Notes under the pieces: generated by a model
Seen by the model: the letters and a program-made list of their open reading frames with translations, nothing else
Databases searched by the model: none
Told to the model about the DNA's origin: nothing
In this document: positions 22,843-33,594 of the stretch, piece by piece
Position numbering within the stretch: the stretch's first letter is position 1
Layout of the letters: each line of letters opens with the position of its first letter
Assembly (NCBI GenBank): GCA_964017185.1
Contig: OZ024875.1
Span: forward strand, 32,869,456-32,933,455
DNA length: 64,000 nucleotides
Source of the DNA: Rugalucina vietnamica
Lineage: Eukaryota > Mollusca > Bivalvia > Lucinida > Lucinidae
Direction: 5' to 3'
Translations under genes and position numbers: made by a program

Positions 22843-24649
22843 TTATAGTCTGTTGTCCTCTACTGAGGGTTGGACTTGTTTGACAAGTCTCCTTCTTAGA
22901 CGACCTCTCCACTCTGAGCGATTCTGAGGATCAGCAGTATCCATTCCTAGCTTTTTTCTGTCGTCTAACAACACTTCATCCCATGATTTCCTTGGCTTGC
23001 CAGATCTTTTCTGTGCACCTATGTTTAGCTTGCGTACTTGAGCAATCCAGCCTTTGCTGCGCTCTACGTGTCCATACCATCTCATTCTGCTGGAGCGAAG
23101 CACCACATCTATATCCTGGAGTCCAAGCTTTGAGAGAAGGGAGTCTGAGCTTACTTCATCATTCGCCTTGACATTACAGATCCAGCGGATCATCGCACTG
23201 TCATTGCGCCGTAGGCGGTTAAGTGTAGCCACAGTCATGGCCCATGTTTCTGCCGCATGCAGCATTACACTTCTCACACAAGTTGAATACACTCGACCTC
23301 TGGTCAAAAGTGGCAGATTGCGGTTGGTGAGGAGGGGGAGTAGCTGTCGGAACTTGCCCCAAGCGGATTTGCAACGCGTAACTGCAGCCAGTTCACAACC
23401 ACCACCAGCAGAAAGCATGTCTCCTAGATAACAGAACTCTGGAACAGCCTCAACTGTTTCGTCATCAACCTGAACCTCCTTCACTAGTCTTCCATCTATT
23501 GGACGAGCCTTTCCCAGGCATCGAGCACATCTGAAATCAGGATCAGGGCGTAAGGGGCCTTTGATTCCACTGCATTTCTTGTGGATCCAGGACAAGCAGC
23601 CACCACAGAAGATAGCATTTCTTCCTACACCTGTCTGACAGACGCCACAGGGATCCTTTCCAGATTTTTTCAGAAGGTCCAGATTGGGGCCAGAGACCAT
23701 GATCTTTGTCTTGCCCATGTTCACACAAAGGCCTTTCCTCTCCATCTCTGCTTTCCATGTCTTCAGCTTAATCAGTAGTTCCTCCATGGACTCAGCACTA
23801 ATCATCAAGTCATCTGCATTCAACAGCTCCCAAGGGCAGCCTGTTCGGAACTCCCTGGATAAAGCCTCTAGCACAATGATGAAGAGTAGCGGACTTAGGA
23901 CAGATCCTTGATGAAACACCTACTTTGACACCAAACTCCTCACTGTATCCACTGCCAACTCTTACCCTACTTCTCACGTCTTTATACATGGACTGGACAA
24001 GGCACACTAGCCACTCGTCGATTCCTAGTTTTCGCATTGCCCACCAAATGACATCCCGTGGGACCCGATCGAATGCTTTCTCCAGATCAACGAAGGCCAT
24101 GTAGAGCAGCTTGTTAGCAGCTAAGTGCTTCTCTTGTAGTTGACGGACAATGAAAATCCCATCTGTAGTGCCACGACCTGACATAAAGCCACACTGCATC
24201 TCATCAATCTCAACTCTTTGCCGGATGAGTCCTTCTACTACACGCTCCAGTACTTTCATTGTCTGTTCAATCAGCTTCAAGCCCCTGTAGTTACCCCTGT
24301 TCAGAGCATCTCCTTTGCCCTTGTACAAATTGACAATGTAACTCTCCTGCCAGTCAATTGGAATGCAACCTTCTGAGATTATGTCCTCGATAAGATCATG
24401 CACCTCAGCTACGCCAATTTCACCAAGGGGCTTCAGCATCTCGGCAACGATACCTGATGGTCCAGCTGCTTTGCCAGAGGCCATCTTGTTGATGGCCTTT
24501 GTGATCATCTCCATGGTGATCGGCTTGCTTGGGCCTTCAACTGGGCTTTCCACTGACAGGTCATCTGGATTCCATGGGAATTCGACATTGAGGAGACGCT
24601 CATAATGCTCTTTCCAAGCCTCTTTCTTTCTGACATTAAATACGGCCAA
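22843..24649 (-). pseudogene. LINE reverse transcriptase, 5'-truncated and frameshifted
   Basis: Two overlapping minus-strand frames make up one reverse transcriptase of a non-LTR retrotransposon. The upstream frame (24649 to about 23917) has KAAGPSGIVAEMLKP, NYRGLKLIEQTMKVLERVVE, FMSGRGTTDGIFIVRQLQEK and the catalytic block FVDLEKAFDRVPR. The downstream frame (to 22843) has HQGSVLSPLLF, an ADD box, then an embedded zinc finger (Cys 91, 94, 105, 108, His 113, Cys 116, 131, 134 of that frame, a C4HC3 PHD-like spacing) and the C-terminal SEWRGRLR region. One extra base in the AAA run at 23914-23916 breaks the frame. The usual tyrosine of YADD is Asn (LLNADDL). No endonuclease precedes it, so the copy is 5'-truncated. 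A GAT repeat (22818-22836) is probably its 3' tail. The clade is RTE-like or Nimb-like; I cannot decide by eye. Confidence 0.92.
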
Positions 24650-25485
24650 TCACAACTTGCTTTTTACACATTAATAAAATCATTGCCAACACAGCTTTTG
24701 ATTAGCGTTTGATAATAGTAAGTTACAATCAACATTTATAATGATTTAGCTAATTGCTTCGCAATCAAAGCACCAACAATTTATCAATTATACTCTATCT
24801 TATATGAGCCTGTTCAATGGAGAAGTTAATTTAAAGTCTTCTGGAAGCAAAAAACAATGTAACAGAAGAAGCAGATGATGATTAGAGCGGAAGAAATGTG
24901 CAGAAACGAAGAATATGATAACTTGCAATCTGGAAACAGCTGAACATGAAATTGTTTATAAGATGCTGTCATATGGCCTCTTTCATTACCAGCTTCTACT
25001 CAAAACTGAAAGTCAGCAGAGCAAGACTTGAGTAAGATTTAACAGATTAACATCTACATTTAGAAGATGCAAATCAAACAGAATTCAGTGTCTTGTACTT
25101 CTAGAGGGCCCCTTCTCACACAAATCACACTCAGCATAATGAAATCATCTTCCCAATAACTGCACTATGTCTGCACTCACAGACAGAAATTTCAAAACAC
25201 CACATTCAACAAGTTGTCTCTATATGATATGGCACACATTTGGTGCTAGACAATCATAGATTCTTAGCATTCAACAACATGCACCCATGACAATTGCAGT
25301 CACTAAAATTATAGCTCTAAGTGCAACATTATGTATGCCTCTGCAACAAAGCAGAATGCATATGAGACGCTTCAATAAATTGATTTGTTTAAAAGCGGAA
25401 ACATGGAATTATTTTCAATTAAGCATATTGGCTTTATATGCTGCAATAAATCACTAAACAACACACTTTGAAATAACACCATGTA
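24650..25485. other. No gene recognised
   Basis: AT-rich sequence between the LINE remnant and the 6.6-kb inverted-repeat unit. No exon or repeat family identified. ATGTA at 25481-25485 is the left copy of that unit's target duplication. Confidence 0.4.
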
Positions 25486-26050
25486 CACCGTGTCCATTCG
25501 AAACGCATGAAAAGAGGTCGTAACGCATGATCGGCGGCATTTTCACGTATGATTGCGGTAGTTTACTTCGGATTCGCCGCCATTTTTGGAGGAAACTTTA
25601 GCGGTAAGTTTTTACAAACTTTTTTTTGAATTATTTAAATAGACCTTTCCAACGAACGATCTAGCCTATCCGGATCTACATACATGCCTCTAATTGCCGA
25701 GTGTTCTACTGATGCATAGGCTTCGATAGGACTCGCAAACATTCGAGGAGATTATTGTTTTGCAAGTTCGGCCATACACGAAAATAACATTCGCCCAAAA
25801 ACGTTTCGTACTTTTCTCATTTTCTTCAAAGTTTTGACTAACTGTTGGATGATTTTGCTTTTTGACATCACACTTTAACTTAAGAAGCCAATTTCTCATG
25901 ATTTTTTCCCGAACAACCACGGGTTAAAACAAAATACGTCAAAATTAAAATAACGCACGATAATACGGCAACCTGGTCTTTCGAACTTTGCAAGTATTTA
26001 CAATGAATAACATATTTTAAGGGGTAAAAGCAAGCCAAACGCTCATTTGT
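25486..26050 (+). repeat. Left terminal inverted repeat arm
   Basis: The arm contains a conserved frame on the minus strand (25690-25920) whose last 72 residues match the frame at 31659-31928. A good splice donor (GCG then GTAAGT, near 25602-25610) reads inward. Confidence 0.85.
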
Positions 26051-26262
26051 CTCCAGTTTACACGTTTGGTGCTCGTCAGTTGTACAAAGCTGAATACTTG
26101 CTGTAAAACAGTAATTTGCTGACCATGTTGCTCGGTAGCTCTGTTGGCATAGCTATCAAAGAAGCAGAAGAAGAATGTGGCCCGACCAGGGCACGAACCA
26201 AGGGTCTCTCTCTTACCGTTTGAGCATATAGTTAGTCCATTACTTTGAGACTGTCAGTAATA

Positions 26263-29200
26263 AATTACAGAGAGATTAAATCAAATATATGGACAAACCT
26301 CCTCCCTTTCTACAATTTATCTATATTCTGATGTTGCCAAAAAAATCTCAAATGCTTTTGCAAAAAAGAATTCACCTAAAAAACTCAAAATCTTAAATCT
26401 AAACTTCCAATCCATGATGAACAAAATTCAAGAATTTCACTGCCTGCTGGACATTGAGGACCCTGACATTGTCATAGGTACCGAATCCTGGCTGAATTCT
26501 GACATCTCAAGTAGTGAGGTTTTCCCAAATAACTATCAATCATTCCGAGCTGATAGAAAAGCCAAAGGCAAACGCGGGGGAGGGGTCTTTGTCCTTGTGA
26601 AAAATAACCTTATATGTTCTGAGCAACCTCAGTTCCAAACTAAATGTGAATTGATTTGGGTTAAGCTTGAGATCACAGGACACAGGCCACTCTTCATAGC
26701 TGCCTATTACAGACCGAGTGAAGACGATCTTGAAAGTCTACAAGAGCTTCAAAACTCTATCAACCAGGTTAGGGGCCACAGTGACAATGTCTGGGTCTTG
26801 GGTGACTTCAACCTGCCCAAGCTGATTTGGCCAGAGAGCATACCTGAATTCAAACCAGGCTGCTCCACCAATCCTATCTATGACCTGTTTCTGGATACCC
26901 TTAATGACTACAACTTCACTCAAGTTGTCACTGAGCCAACACGTTTGGGTAACATCCTTGACCTATTTCTCACAACCAACCCAACCCTGATCACTGAGGT
27001 CAAATGCTCCCCCGGCCTTGGTGATCATGATCTCATCTCTGCTGAGGCACTCCTTAAGCCCACCCTGCAAAAACAAAAACCCCGGAGGGCCATGATCTTC
27101 CGTAAGGCTGATTGGCCCAAACTCAAATCCAAAATGAAAGTATATCAACAAACTTTCATGTCAACCCACTTTGGAAAAACAGCTGAAGAACTCTGGACGG
27201 ACTTTACCACTACCCTGGACAAATTATCACAAGAATGTATCCCTACAAAACTTATCCGGGGCAAATCATCATTGCCCTGGATAACCCAAGAGATAAAACG
27301 GTTGATACGCAAAAGAGATAGCCTTTATACCAACTTCAAAAAAACAGGCAGACATGACATTAAGACACAGTTCCAGACACTGAGACAGCAAATTAAGAAA
27401 AAAATCAAAGCTTCATACCAGGCTTATCTCAATAATCTCTTGGGCATTACAAATGAAGAAGATAAATGTGACAGCAAAAAGCTGTTCTCATTCCTAAAAA
27501 ACTCACGCCGGGACCAACAGGGCACGCCACCTCTCAAACATGATAATATACTCCATACAGATACTAAAACCAAAGCAAACCTTTTTAATAATCAGTTCAA
27601 CTCAGTTTTTACCCCTAAAGAACCTCTGTCTCTGAAACGCTTGGCTAAAATGCGAGTGCAGGATCTGAAAACAGCAGGTGGCCTGCCTCTTGATACCGAC
27701 ACTGACACACTACCGGACGCGACAACATGTATGCCAGAGATTGACATCTCAGAAAACGGACTACTTAAGTTACTTAAAAATCTTAAACCAGGCAAGGCAG
27801 CTGGACCGGATGGGCTGAAACCCCTTCTGCTGAGAGAGCTTCGGGAAGAAATTGCCCCCATCCTCAAAGTTATCTATGATAGATCTTTAGTAACAGGGAA
27901 GCTCCCAGCAGATTGGATGAAGGCCAATGTCATGCCTGTGTTTAAGAAAGGTGATAAGTCTCTGGCATCAAATTACAGACCCATTTCCCTTACATGCATT
28001 CTCTGCAAGGTACTCGAACATATAATAGCCTCAAACATAGCCAAGCACCTGGACAGGCAGGGTCTCATGTATGACCTCCAACATGGCTTTCGAGAGCGGA
28101 GGTCCTGTGAGACTCAACTAGCCATGCTCATAGAGGACCTAGCAAGGAATGCAAGTTTGGGAAAACAGACAGACATAATCTTACTTGATTTTTCTAAGGC
28201 ATTCGACAAAGTTAATCACAGCAAACTACTTTGGAAATTACATCAATATGGTATCCGAGGACATGTGCTGGGCTGGATCCGAGCTTTCCTTGGGAGTAGA
28301 TCTCAGCAGGTAGTGATTGATGGGGAGGAGTCGGAATCAGTGCCAGTCACATCTGGTGTTCCCCAGGGCTCGGTGCTGGGGCCGATCCTCTTCCTCGTCT
28401 ATATAAATGATCTGCCTGATGAGGTTCGCTCCCAGGTGCGACTATTCGCTGACGATACTGCCCTGTACCTCACCATGGAGAGTGAGGACGACAGCTCAGC
28501 ACTCCAAAACGACTTAGACATTCTGTCGGCATGGGAGTCCAGGTGGGATATGGAGTTCAACCCCTCCAAATGTCAGGTGGTACATGTGACTGGCTCTAAA
28601 GGACCAGTCAATAAGACTAACTATGTATTGCATGGACAGGTCTTGGAGTCAGTCACAAGTGCTAGATATCTCGGGGTTGATATCTCTAGTAATCTCTCCT
28701 GGAAAACTCATGTCGACCGTATAACCGGCAATGCAAATAGAACTCTTGGCTTTATCAGACGAAACATAAAAACAAAAATGTCAAAGGTGCGTGAAAGAGC
28801 TTACAATTCCCTAGTTAGGCCACAGCTCGAATACGCATCAGCTGTGTGGGACCCCCATAATAAGAAATACATATCCCAAATTGAACAAATCCAGCGAAGA
28901 GCTGCTCGTTGGACGGTTGGAAACTTTGATAGACATGCTAGTGTAACCAGGATTGTTCAAGACCTAGGATGGCGATCATTGGATCAAAGACGAGCTGATG
29001 CCCGTCTTTGTTTATTCTTCAAGGTCATTCATGGACTAGTTGCCGTACCCCTCCCGGACTATGTGCAGTACTCAAATAGAATTTCCCGGTACTGCCACTC
29101 CATGACCTTTAGGCAGGTCTACACCTCTAGGGATTACTATAAATATTCATTTTTCCCACTAGCTATAGTACAGTGGAATTCTCTCCCAGAGTCTGTTGCA

Positions 29201-29463
29201 AGCTTGCAGAATCTTGAGGCCTTTAAGGCCGCAGTCTGCAAGCTGCAGCATTCTCGCCCATAGATCCCCTCATGCTTGTTTTTATCTGATTTTAACTATT
29301 CTTATCTATTCTAACCTATCACCTGTTTTTATTCTTCACTTTTATGCTTTTAAACCTCTGTACTATAACTCTTCTTTTCCTGTCTGATACTAACAGACGA
29401 TGCGCTACCCTGCCTAGAATGTCCGCGAGGGCGTATGGCAGTATACAGAGATAGATAGATAGA
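26263..29463 (+). mobile_element. Non-LTR retrotransposon (LINE), CR1/Jockey group
   Basis: A single long coding frame for endonuclease and reverse transcriptase, a ~190-bp 3' untranslated part, and a terminal GATA tract (about 29447-29461) instead of poly-A. The 5' limit is set by the first in-frame stop near 26262. No gag-like ORF1 is visible, so the copy is probably 5'-truncated. It lies inside the 6.6-kb inverted-repeat unit and must have been inserted there or carried with it. Confidence 0.88.
26414..29263 (+). CDS. LINE ORF2: endonuclease-reverse transcriptase
   Basis: A 949-residue protein for target-primed reverse transcription. The AP-endonuclease-like domain fills about residues 1-220: TESWL (catalytic Glu 24), GGGVFVLVKN (55-64), AAYYRPSEDD (96-105), VLGDFNLP (128-135), GDHD (203-206). 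The reverse transcriptase follows from about 450: GKAAGPDGLKP, NYRPISLTCILCKVLEHII (520-538), LLDFSKAFDKVNHS (590-603), TSGVPQGSVLGPILF (646-660) and the catalytic FADD at 678-681. The C-terminal part includes ARYLGVDIS and YNSLVRPQLEYAS (796-808). All motifs are intact and no frameshift or stop interrupts them. Upstream of the first Met the frame stays open to 26265 and encodes KILNLNFQS, the normal start of the endonuclease domain, without an ATG. The annotated start is therefore the first Met but probably not the native one. CR1/Jockey-group assignment rests on motif style. Confidence 0.93.
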   Translation: MMNKIQEFHCLLDIEDPDIVIGTESWLNSDISSSEVFPNNYQSFRADRKAKGKRGGGVFVLVKNNLICSEQPQFQTKCELIWVKLEITGHRPLFIAAYYRPSEDDLESLQELQNSINQVRGHSDNVWVLGDFNLPKLIWPESIPEFKPGCSTNPIYDLFLDTLNDYNFTQVVTEPTRLGNILDLFLTTNPTLITEVKCSPGLGDHDLISAEALLKPTLQKQKPRRAMIFRKADWPKLKSKMKVYQQTFMSTHFGKTAEELWTDFTTTLDKLSQECIPTKLIRGKSSLPWITQEIKRLIRKRDSLYTNFKKTGRHDIKTQFQTLRQQIKKKIKASYQAYLNNLLGITNEEDKCDSKKLFSFLKNSRRDQQGTPPLKHDNILHTDTKTKANLFNNQFNSVFTPKEPLSLKRLAKMRVQDLKTAGGLPLDTDTDTLPDATTCMPEIDISENGLLKLLKNLKPGKAAGPDGLKPLLLRELREEIAPILKVIYDRSLVTGKLPADWMKANVMPVFKKGDKSLASNYRPISLTCILCKVLEHIIASNIAKHLDRQGLMYDLQHGFRERRSCETQLAMLIEDLARNASLGKQTDIILLDFSKAFDKVNHSKLLWKLHQYGIRGHVLGWIRAFLGSRSQQVVIDGEESESVPVTSGVPQGSVLGPILFLVYINDLPDEVRSQVRLFADDTALYLTMESEDDSSALQNDLDILSAWESRWDMEFNPSKCQVVHVTGSKGPVNKTNYVLHGQVLESVTSARYLGVDISSNLSWKTHVDRITGNANRTLGFIRRNIKTKMSKVRERAYNSLVRPQLEYASAVWDPHNKKYISQIEQIQRRAARWTVGNFDRHASVTRIVQDLGWRSLDQRRADARLCLFFKVIHGLVAVPLPDYVQYSNRISRYCHSMTFRQVYTSRDYYKYSFFPLAIVQWNSLPESVASLQNLEAFKAAVCKLQHSRP

Positions 29464-31566
29464 CCGAGTCATATAAATTTCTGGAATGACCCCGAGTGGG
29501 TACTCTGACATTTTCTATAAACAGGCCCAAAGTCTGCACAGACATACTGTTCCCAATTCAAACTCTTATGTACATGCAGTACTGCTGAAAATGATAGAGA
29601 GACACACTCTGGAATGCATTGCTAGCTGTCAGCTACCAAGTATTAGTACACCAGACCTCCAATTATCCGTACGAAAATCAGACCGACCCTACACAAGTTG
29701 CCCCTAATGTGGAGAGTTACTTGCAAACACCTGGACATTCACACCGCCTTACATTTATACAGCAACAGAAGGCAATTTCAAAAGTAGAAAGTAAATGGTG
29801 TCACGACTAGGATACTTTTCCAGCAATCAGTCTTGAAATTATACCACCTTTTCAAGCACGGCGGTAACAGAGAAATTTAGAGGTGCCGACATGACCTTGA
29901 ACCGTCCAACAATCTGTGGACCTGCTCTTGAGCACAAATCCGCGTGTTGAGGTACTATATATATTATAACACTCTACAAACAGGAAAAGACAATAAACAA
30001 TTATAAGACTTCTTTTTCTAGAGTCAGCAATGCCATTTCCAAGCCAAGTAGTAAAATAGTAGGTAGTAAAATAGTTAAAAAATCGAAGGGGGTCAAAGTA
30101 CGAAACTATCCCCTGCTACCTAAACAGCATAACTCTAATATATACCAAGTATAAGCTTTACAAAAAACTTGCGATCTCTCAGCACTTTTTTCAGTGTATG
30201 ACCACGTATACCGTGACCAAAAGGACTCTTGCAGCTCGGCTCGGCACTGCTATAAATAGCTCTAAAAATAGTTATGTTCTACGGTGCCGTAGATATGGAA
30301 ATACCATGATGAATACCAATAATGATCTAAAATTGAGTTCCCTTGAGCTATGCAAAAATTCAAAAGAAGAGGTTGGGCCAGACAGATCTGTTTCGAGTAA
30401 TAAATTCTCCTCAGTGACCCTGAATAAACTGGCAATGAACAGATAAAATATGTACAGTAATTTCAAGCTTCAGCAATGCAGTCAATAAATCAAATGGTAT
30501 CCGAATAGTAAAACCTGTAAAAACTCAACTCAAATTAAACCATCAGTCAATCAATTGTTCTTGGGAGGGATTTAATCATTGCGCAATATATCAGTATTTA
30601 CACAGAAGTGTGCTACTTTCGTTTTCATGAAAATCGTCTTTTTTCTCTTTTCTTTCTTTCTTACTATATATACTGACTTACTGACTATCGATTGTGAATT
30701 AATCGATTGCCGCTGTTGACTCGCCGCATAACACTTCTAGATAAGGCTGTAGCATGTATGTATAGGTGGTACCCCCCCCCCCCCCCACCTTATAATACAC
30801 CATCCTGGCTGCGTGAAAGAAACATTGAAACAAATCTGAAACTGTTTTATTATTTGGGCATAAATAGAATACAGTATTCACAACTTGTGGTTAAACGACC
30901 ACCGACTTCTGGTCATCTTGATTGGACCATGCAATTGCAGTAGGCCATACGCGCATGCCGAGAGATCTGCCCGAGCCTTTCCTGATCTTTGACTATTCTG
31001 CTATTGATGATGGTTGACACATGATCATACACTTAAGATAGCGATGTGAGATTGCGAGCATCTCTTTGAAAAGCTTAACTTTTGTTGAATATACATTGTG
31101 CAAAGATGATTGAGCGTATATGCGGCGTGACTATTTATGCAATGCGCTCTATACCAGGGGTCCATAACCAACTCGCACATGCACCTGGCACATGAACACA
31201 CTATGTTAATATGACCTATGTTTATCTCATCAAGACTGACACAGAGACTGACGAAAAAGAGGACAAACAAAATTTACGCGCATGCCTCTTACAAAGATTG
31301 GCTTTTGTTCTATTGGCTACCGACCTCAGACCTTGCTGCCCTCATAGTCCAGAAGCACATGATACGGTATTTTATTTAAGATTAAACTATGGAATGTTAA
31401 TTAATGTTAAAATAAATAAGACGTCGCACAGAGTCAACATTCATAAATTGTTGAAGCCCTTTTATATGCTGTTTATGGACAAGGGATGGAATGCAACTTC
31501 AGTAGGATATTACACCTGGAAATGAAGTAACCTGGACCTTACTTCAAACTACAACGGGACATGACA
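29464..31566. other. Interior of the 6.6-kb unit, no gene recognised
   Basis: AT-rich sequence with a C run at 30772-30787. Frames of 60-104 residues (for example 31211-31525) have no recognised motif. I looked for transposase-like residues and found nothing convincing. Confidence 0.4.
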
Positions 31567-32132
31567 ACAAATGAGCATTTGGCTTGCTTTTACCCCTTAA
31601 AATATGTTGTTCATTGTAAATACTTGCAAAGTTCGAAAGACCAGGTTGCCGTATTATCGTGCGTTACTTTAATTTTGACGTATTTTGTTTTGACCCGTGG
31701 TTGTTCGGGAAAAAAATCATGAGAAATTGGCTTCTTAAGTTAAAGTGTGATGTCAAAAAGCAAAATCATCCAACAGTTAGTCAAAACTTTGAAGAAAATG
31801 AGAAAAGTACGAAACGTTTTTGGGCGAATGTTATTTTCGTGTATGGCCGAACTTGCAAAACAATAATCTCCTCGAATGTTTGCGAGTCCTATCGAAGCCT
31901 ATGCATCAGTAGAACACTCGGCAATTAGAGGCATGTATGTAGATCCGGATAGGCTAGATCGTTCGTTGGAAAGGTCTATTTAAATAATTCAAATAAAAGT
32001 TTGTAAAAACTTACCGCTAAAGTTTCCTCCAAAAATGGCGGCGAATCCGAAGGAAACTACCGCAATCATACGTGAAAATGCCGCCGATCATGCGTTACGA
32101 CCTCTTTTCATGCGTTTCGAATGGACACGGTG
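31567..32132 (-). repeat. Right terminal inverted repeat arm
   Basis: Inverted copy of 25486-26050. It begins ACAAATGAGC and ends GGACACGGTG. On the plus strand a 32-codon frame starts ATGGCGGCGAATCC at 32034 and stops just at the tip; in the left arm the same frame has a stop after six codons. Confidence 0.85.
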
Positions 32133-32137
32133 ATGTA

Positions 32138-33346
32138 TAAAATACTAATTTTATAGATGTTTAAGCAATGTCTAGGTAAAGCCGCACAATTTAACATTTC
32201 TTATAAGGAAAAGAAGTTACATTACTAAAACTGTAGCATCAGTATCTTTTTTTAGTTGATTCAAGGCACTGTTTAATTTTGGCACAATATAGTGTGGCAA
32301 TTCAGATCATATACTCACAGACTTTAAAAAACACAAAATTTGCATTATCGATTCTTCCTCTCAGAATACAGGATTTTTTCGAAAAAAAATTGTTGAACTG
32401 AAAAGTACAATCAGTCAGCTTAATTTCAATACCAAAAATGAAATGCCAGTATCCATGATAAATGCCATACACAGTATCCATGATTAATGCCATACAGTAT
32501 GATTTCAAGCGTTACCCAAAATTCAACAAAAATGAAATTGCATAATATAGGTCAAAGGGGACGAAAAAAATTCTACTATTCCACCATGATTTCTGGAATA
32601 AAATGTCAAACCCCAAACGACTGCTGTTGGGTTGGCTTTTATTTGCATTAAAAACGTAATTACGTAAGTGTAACGTTTACCAAGAAATTTAATTTTTGCG
32701 CATAAAATTGGAACAAATTCAATATTTTTCGAACACATTATATAGGCATGGAACTAACGTAAAAGTACCATAATGTTTGGTGCCGTTATGGAATGCCTCT
32801 GTGCACTTTACATTTGATGTCAGCGAAAAATGTTTGCGCCTGAAACGAAATTGAAAGAAAGCATCACTGTTTAATTTGCTTTTTCTGTTTAATTTGCTGT
32901 TTGGTGTAAAGATTCAGGACATTATGTTTATTTCATTCTTCAGTTCAACTTTACTTTTAATCAGTTTTAAGCTAGTAAGGTCCATCAGTATATTAGAAGC
33001 GCAACATCTCTAAAATTTTCAGGATGTTCTAAGACAGATATCTCAAATTAATATGTAATTCAAATGTCTGGGTATTAAATTTCAAATTTGATAAAATCAA
33101 TTTAGTTTTCCAGAAATGCTTTTGCAATATTAAATTCAAACAAAAATTGATATGAAAATGCCATGCATGCATGCAACCTGTCAAAGAATTGCAGAGAAAT
33201 AAATGCATGCAACTGATATATGAGTTCCATTTCTGGACCAACCAATATACCGAATGTCAAATTTCCTAACTCATTTAATTTGCTTCTGCCTATGAACAAT
33301 GAACAGAGCTTTAAAAGAATTTTAGCTGTTTCCTATAATATAATAT
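32138..33346. other. No gene recognised
   Basis: AT-rich sequence without exons or recognised repeats. Confidence 0.4.
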
Positions 33347-33594
33347 GAGCCTGTGCATGAGAAAACCAACAATTTGGGCTCCGACCAGGTCCGACACAAA
33401 CCAGGCTGTACAAGCACAGAAGATGGCTGGAGGCTGGAAATTTCGGATTTAGAAAGTAGAGGAATTGTACTATCTTTGTAGCAAAAACAAAGGCGCAAAA
33501 ACAAAGACACAGATCAGCTTCGCAGTAATTGCGAAGCTATTCTGCGTCTTTGTTTTCGCATATGCAGATTGTTGGTTTTCTTGTGCAGCAACTC
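33347..33594 (-). mobile_element. Family A hairpin MITE with ATAT duplication
   Basis: GAGCCTGTGCATGAGAAAACC to TTGTGCAGCAACTC, with ATAT at 33343-33346 and 33595-33598. The inner hairpin has a short internal duplication (AAAACAAAGGCGC AAAAACAAAGACAC). Confidence 0.92.

Larger units (their letters stand above)
25486..32132. mobile_element. 6.6-kb element with 565-bp terminal inverted repeats
   Basis: The first 565 bp (25486-26050) recur inverted as the last 566 bp (31567-32132). I counted about seven differences, so the arms are roughly 99% identical. The tips read CACCGTGTCCATTCG inward. ATGTA is duplicated immediately outside both tips (25481-25485 and 32133-32137), which indicates insertion as one unit with a 5-bp target duplication. 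The interior carries a LINE (26263-29463) and ~2.1 kb without recognisable transposase. A CAC tip with a 5-bp duplication fits Transib/RAG-like transposons best, but arms this long are atypical and the class is inference. Confidence 0.8.

Noticed and set aside
31659..31928. 90-residue frame duplicated in both arms of the 6.6-kb unit
   Set aside because: Its duplication is explained by the inverted arms, and the residues resemble no known family. Kept only as a description of the arms.
25486..32132. Polinton/Maverick interpretation of the 6.6-kb unit
   Set aside because: Long inverted arms fit, but the size is too small, the duplication is 5 bp rather than 6, tips do not start AG, and no DNA polymerase, integrase or capsid gene is seen.
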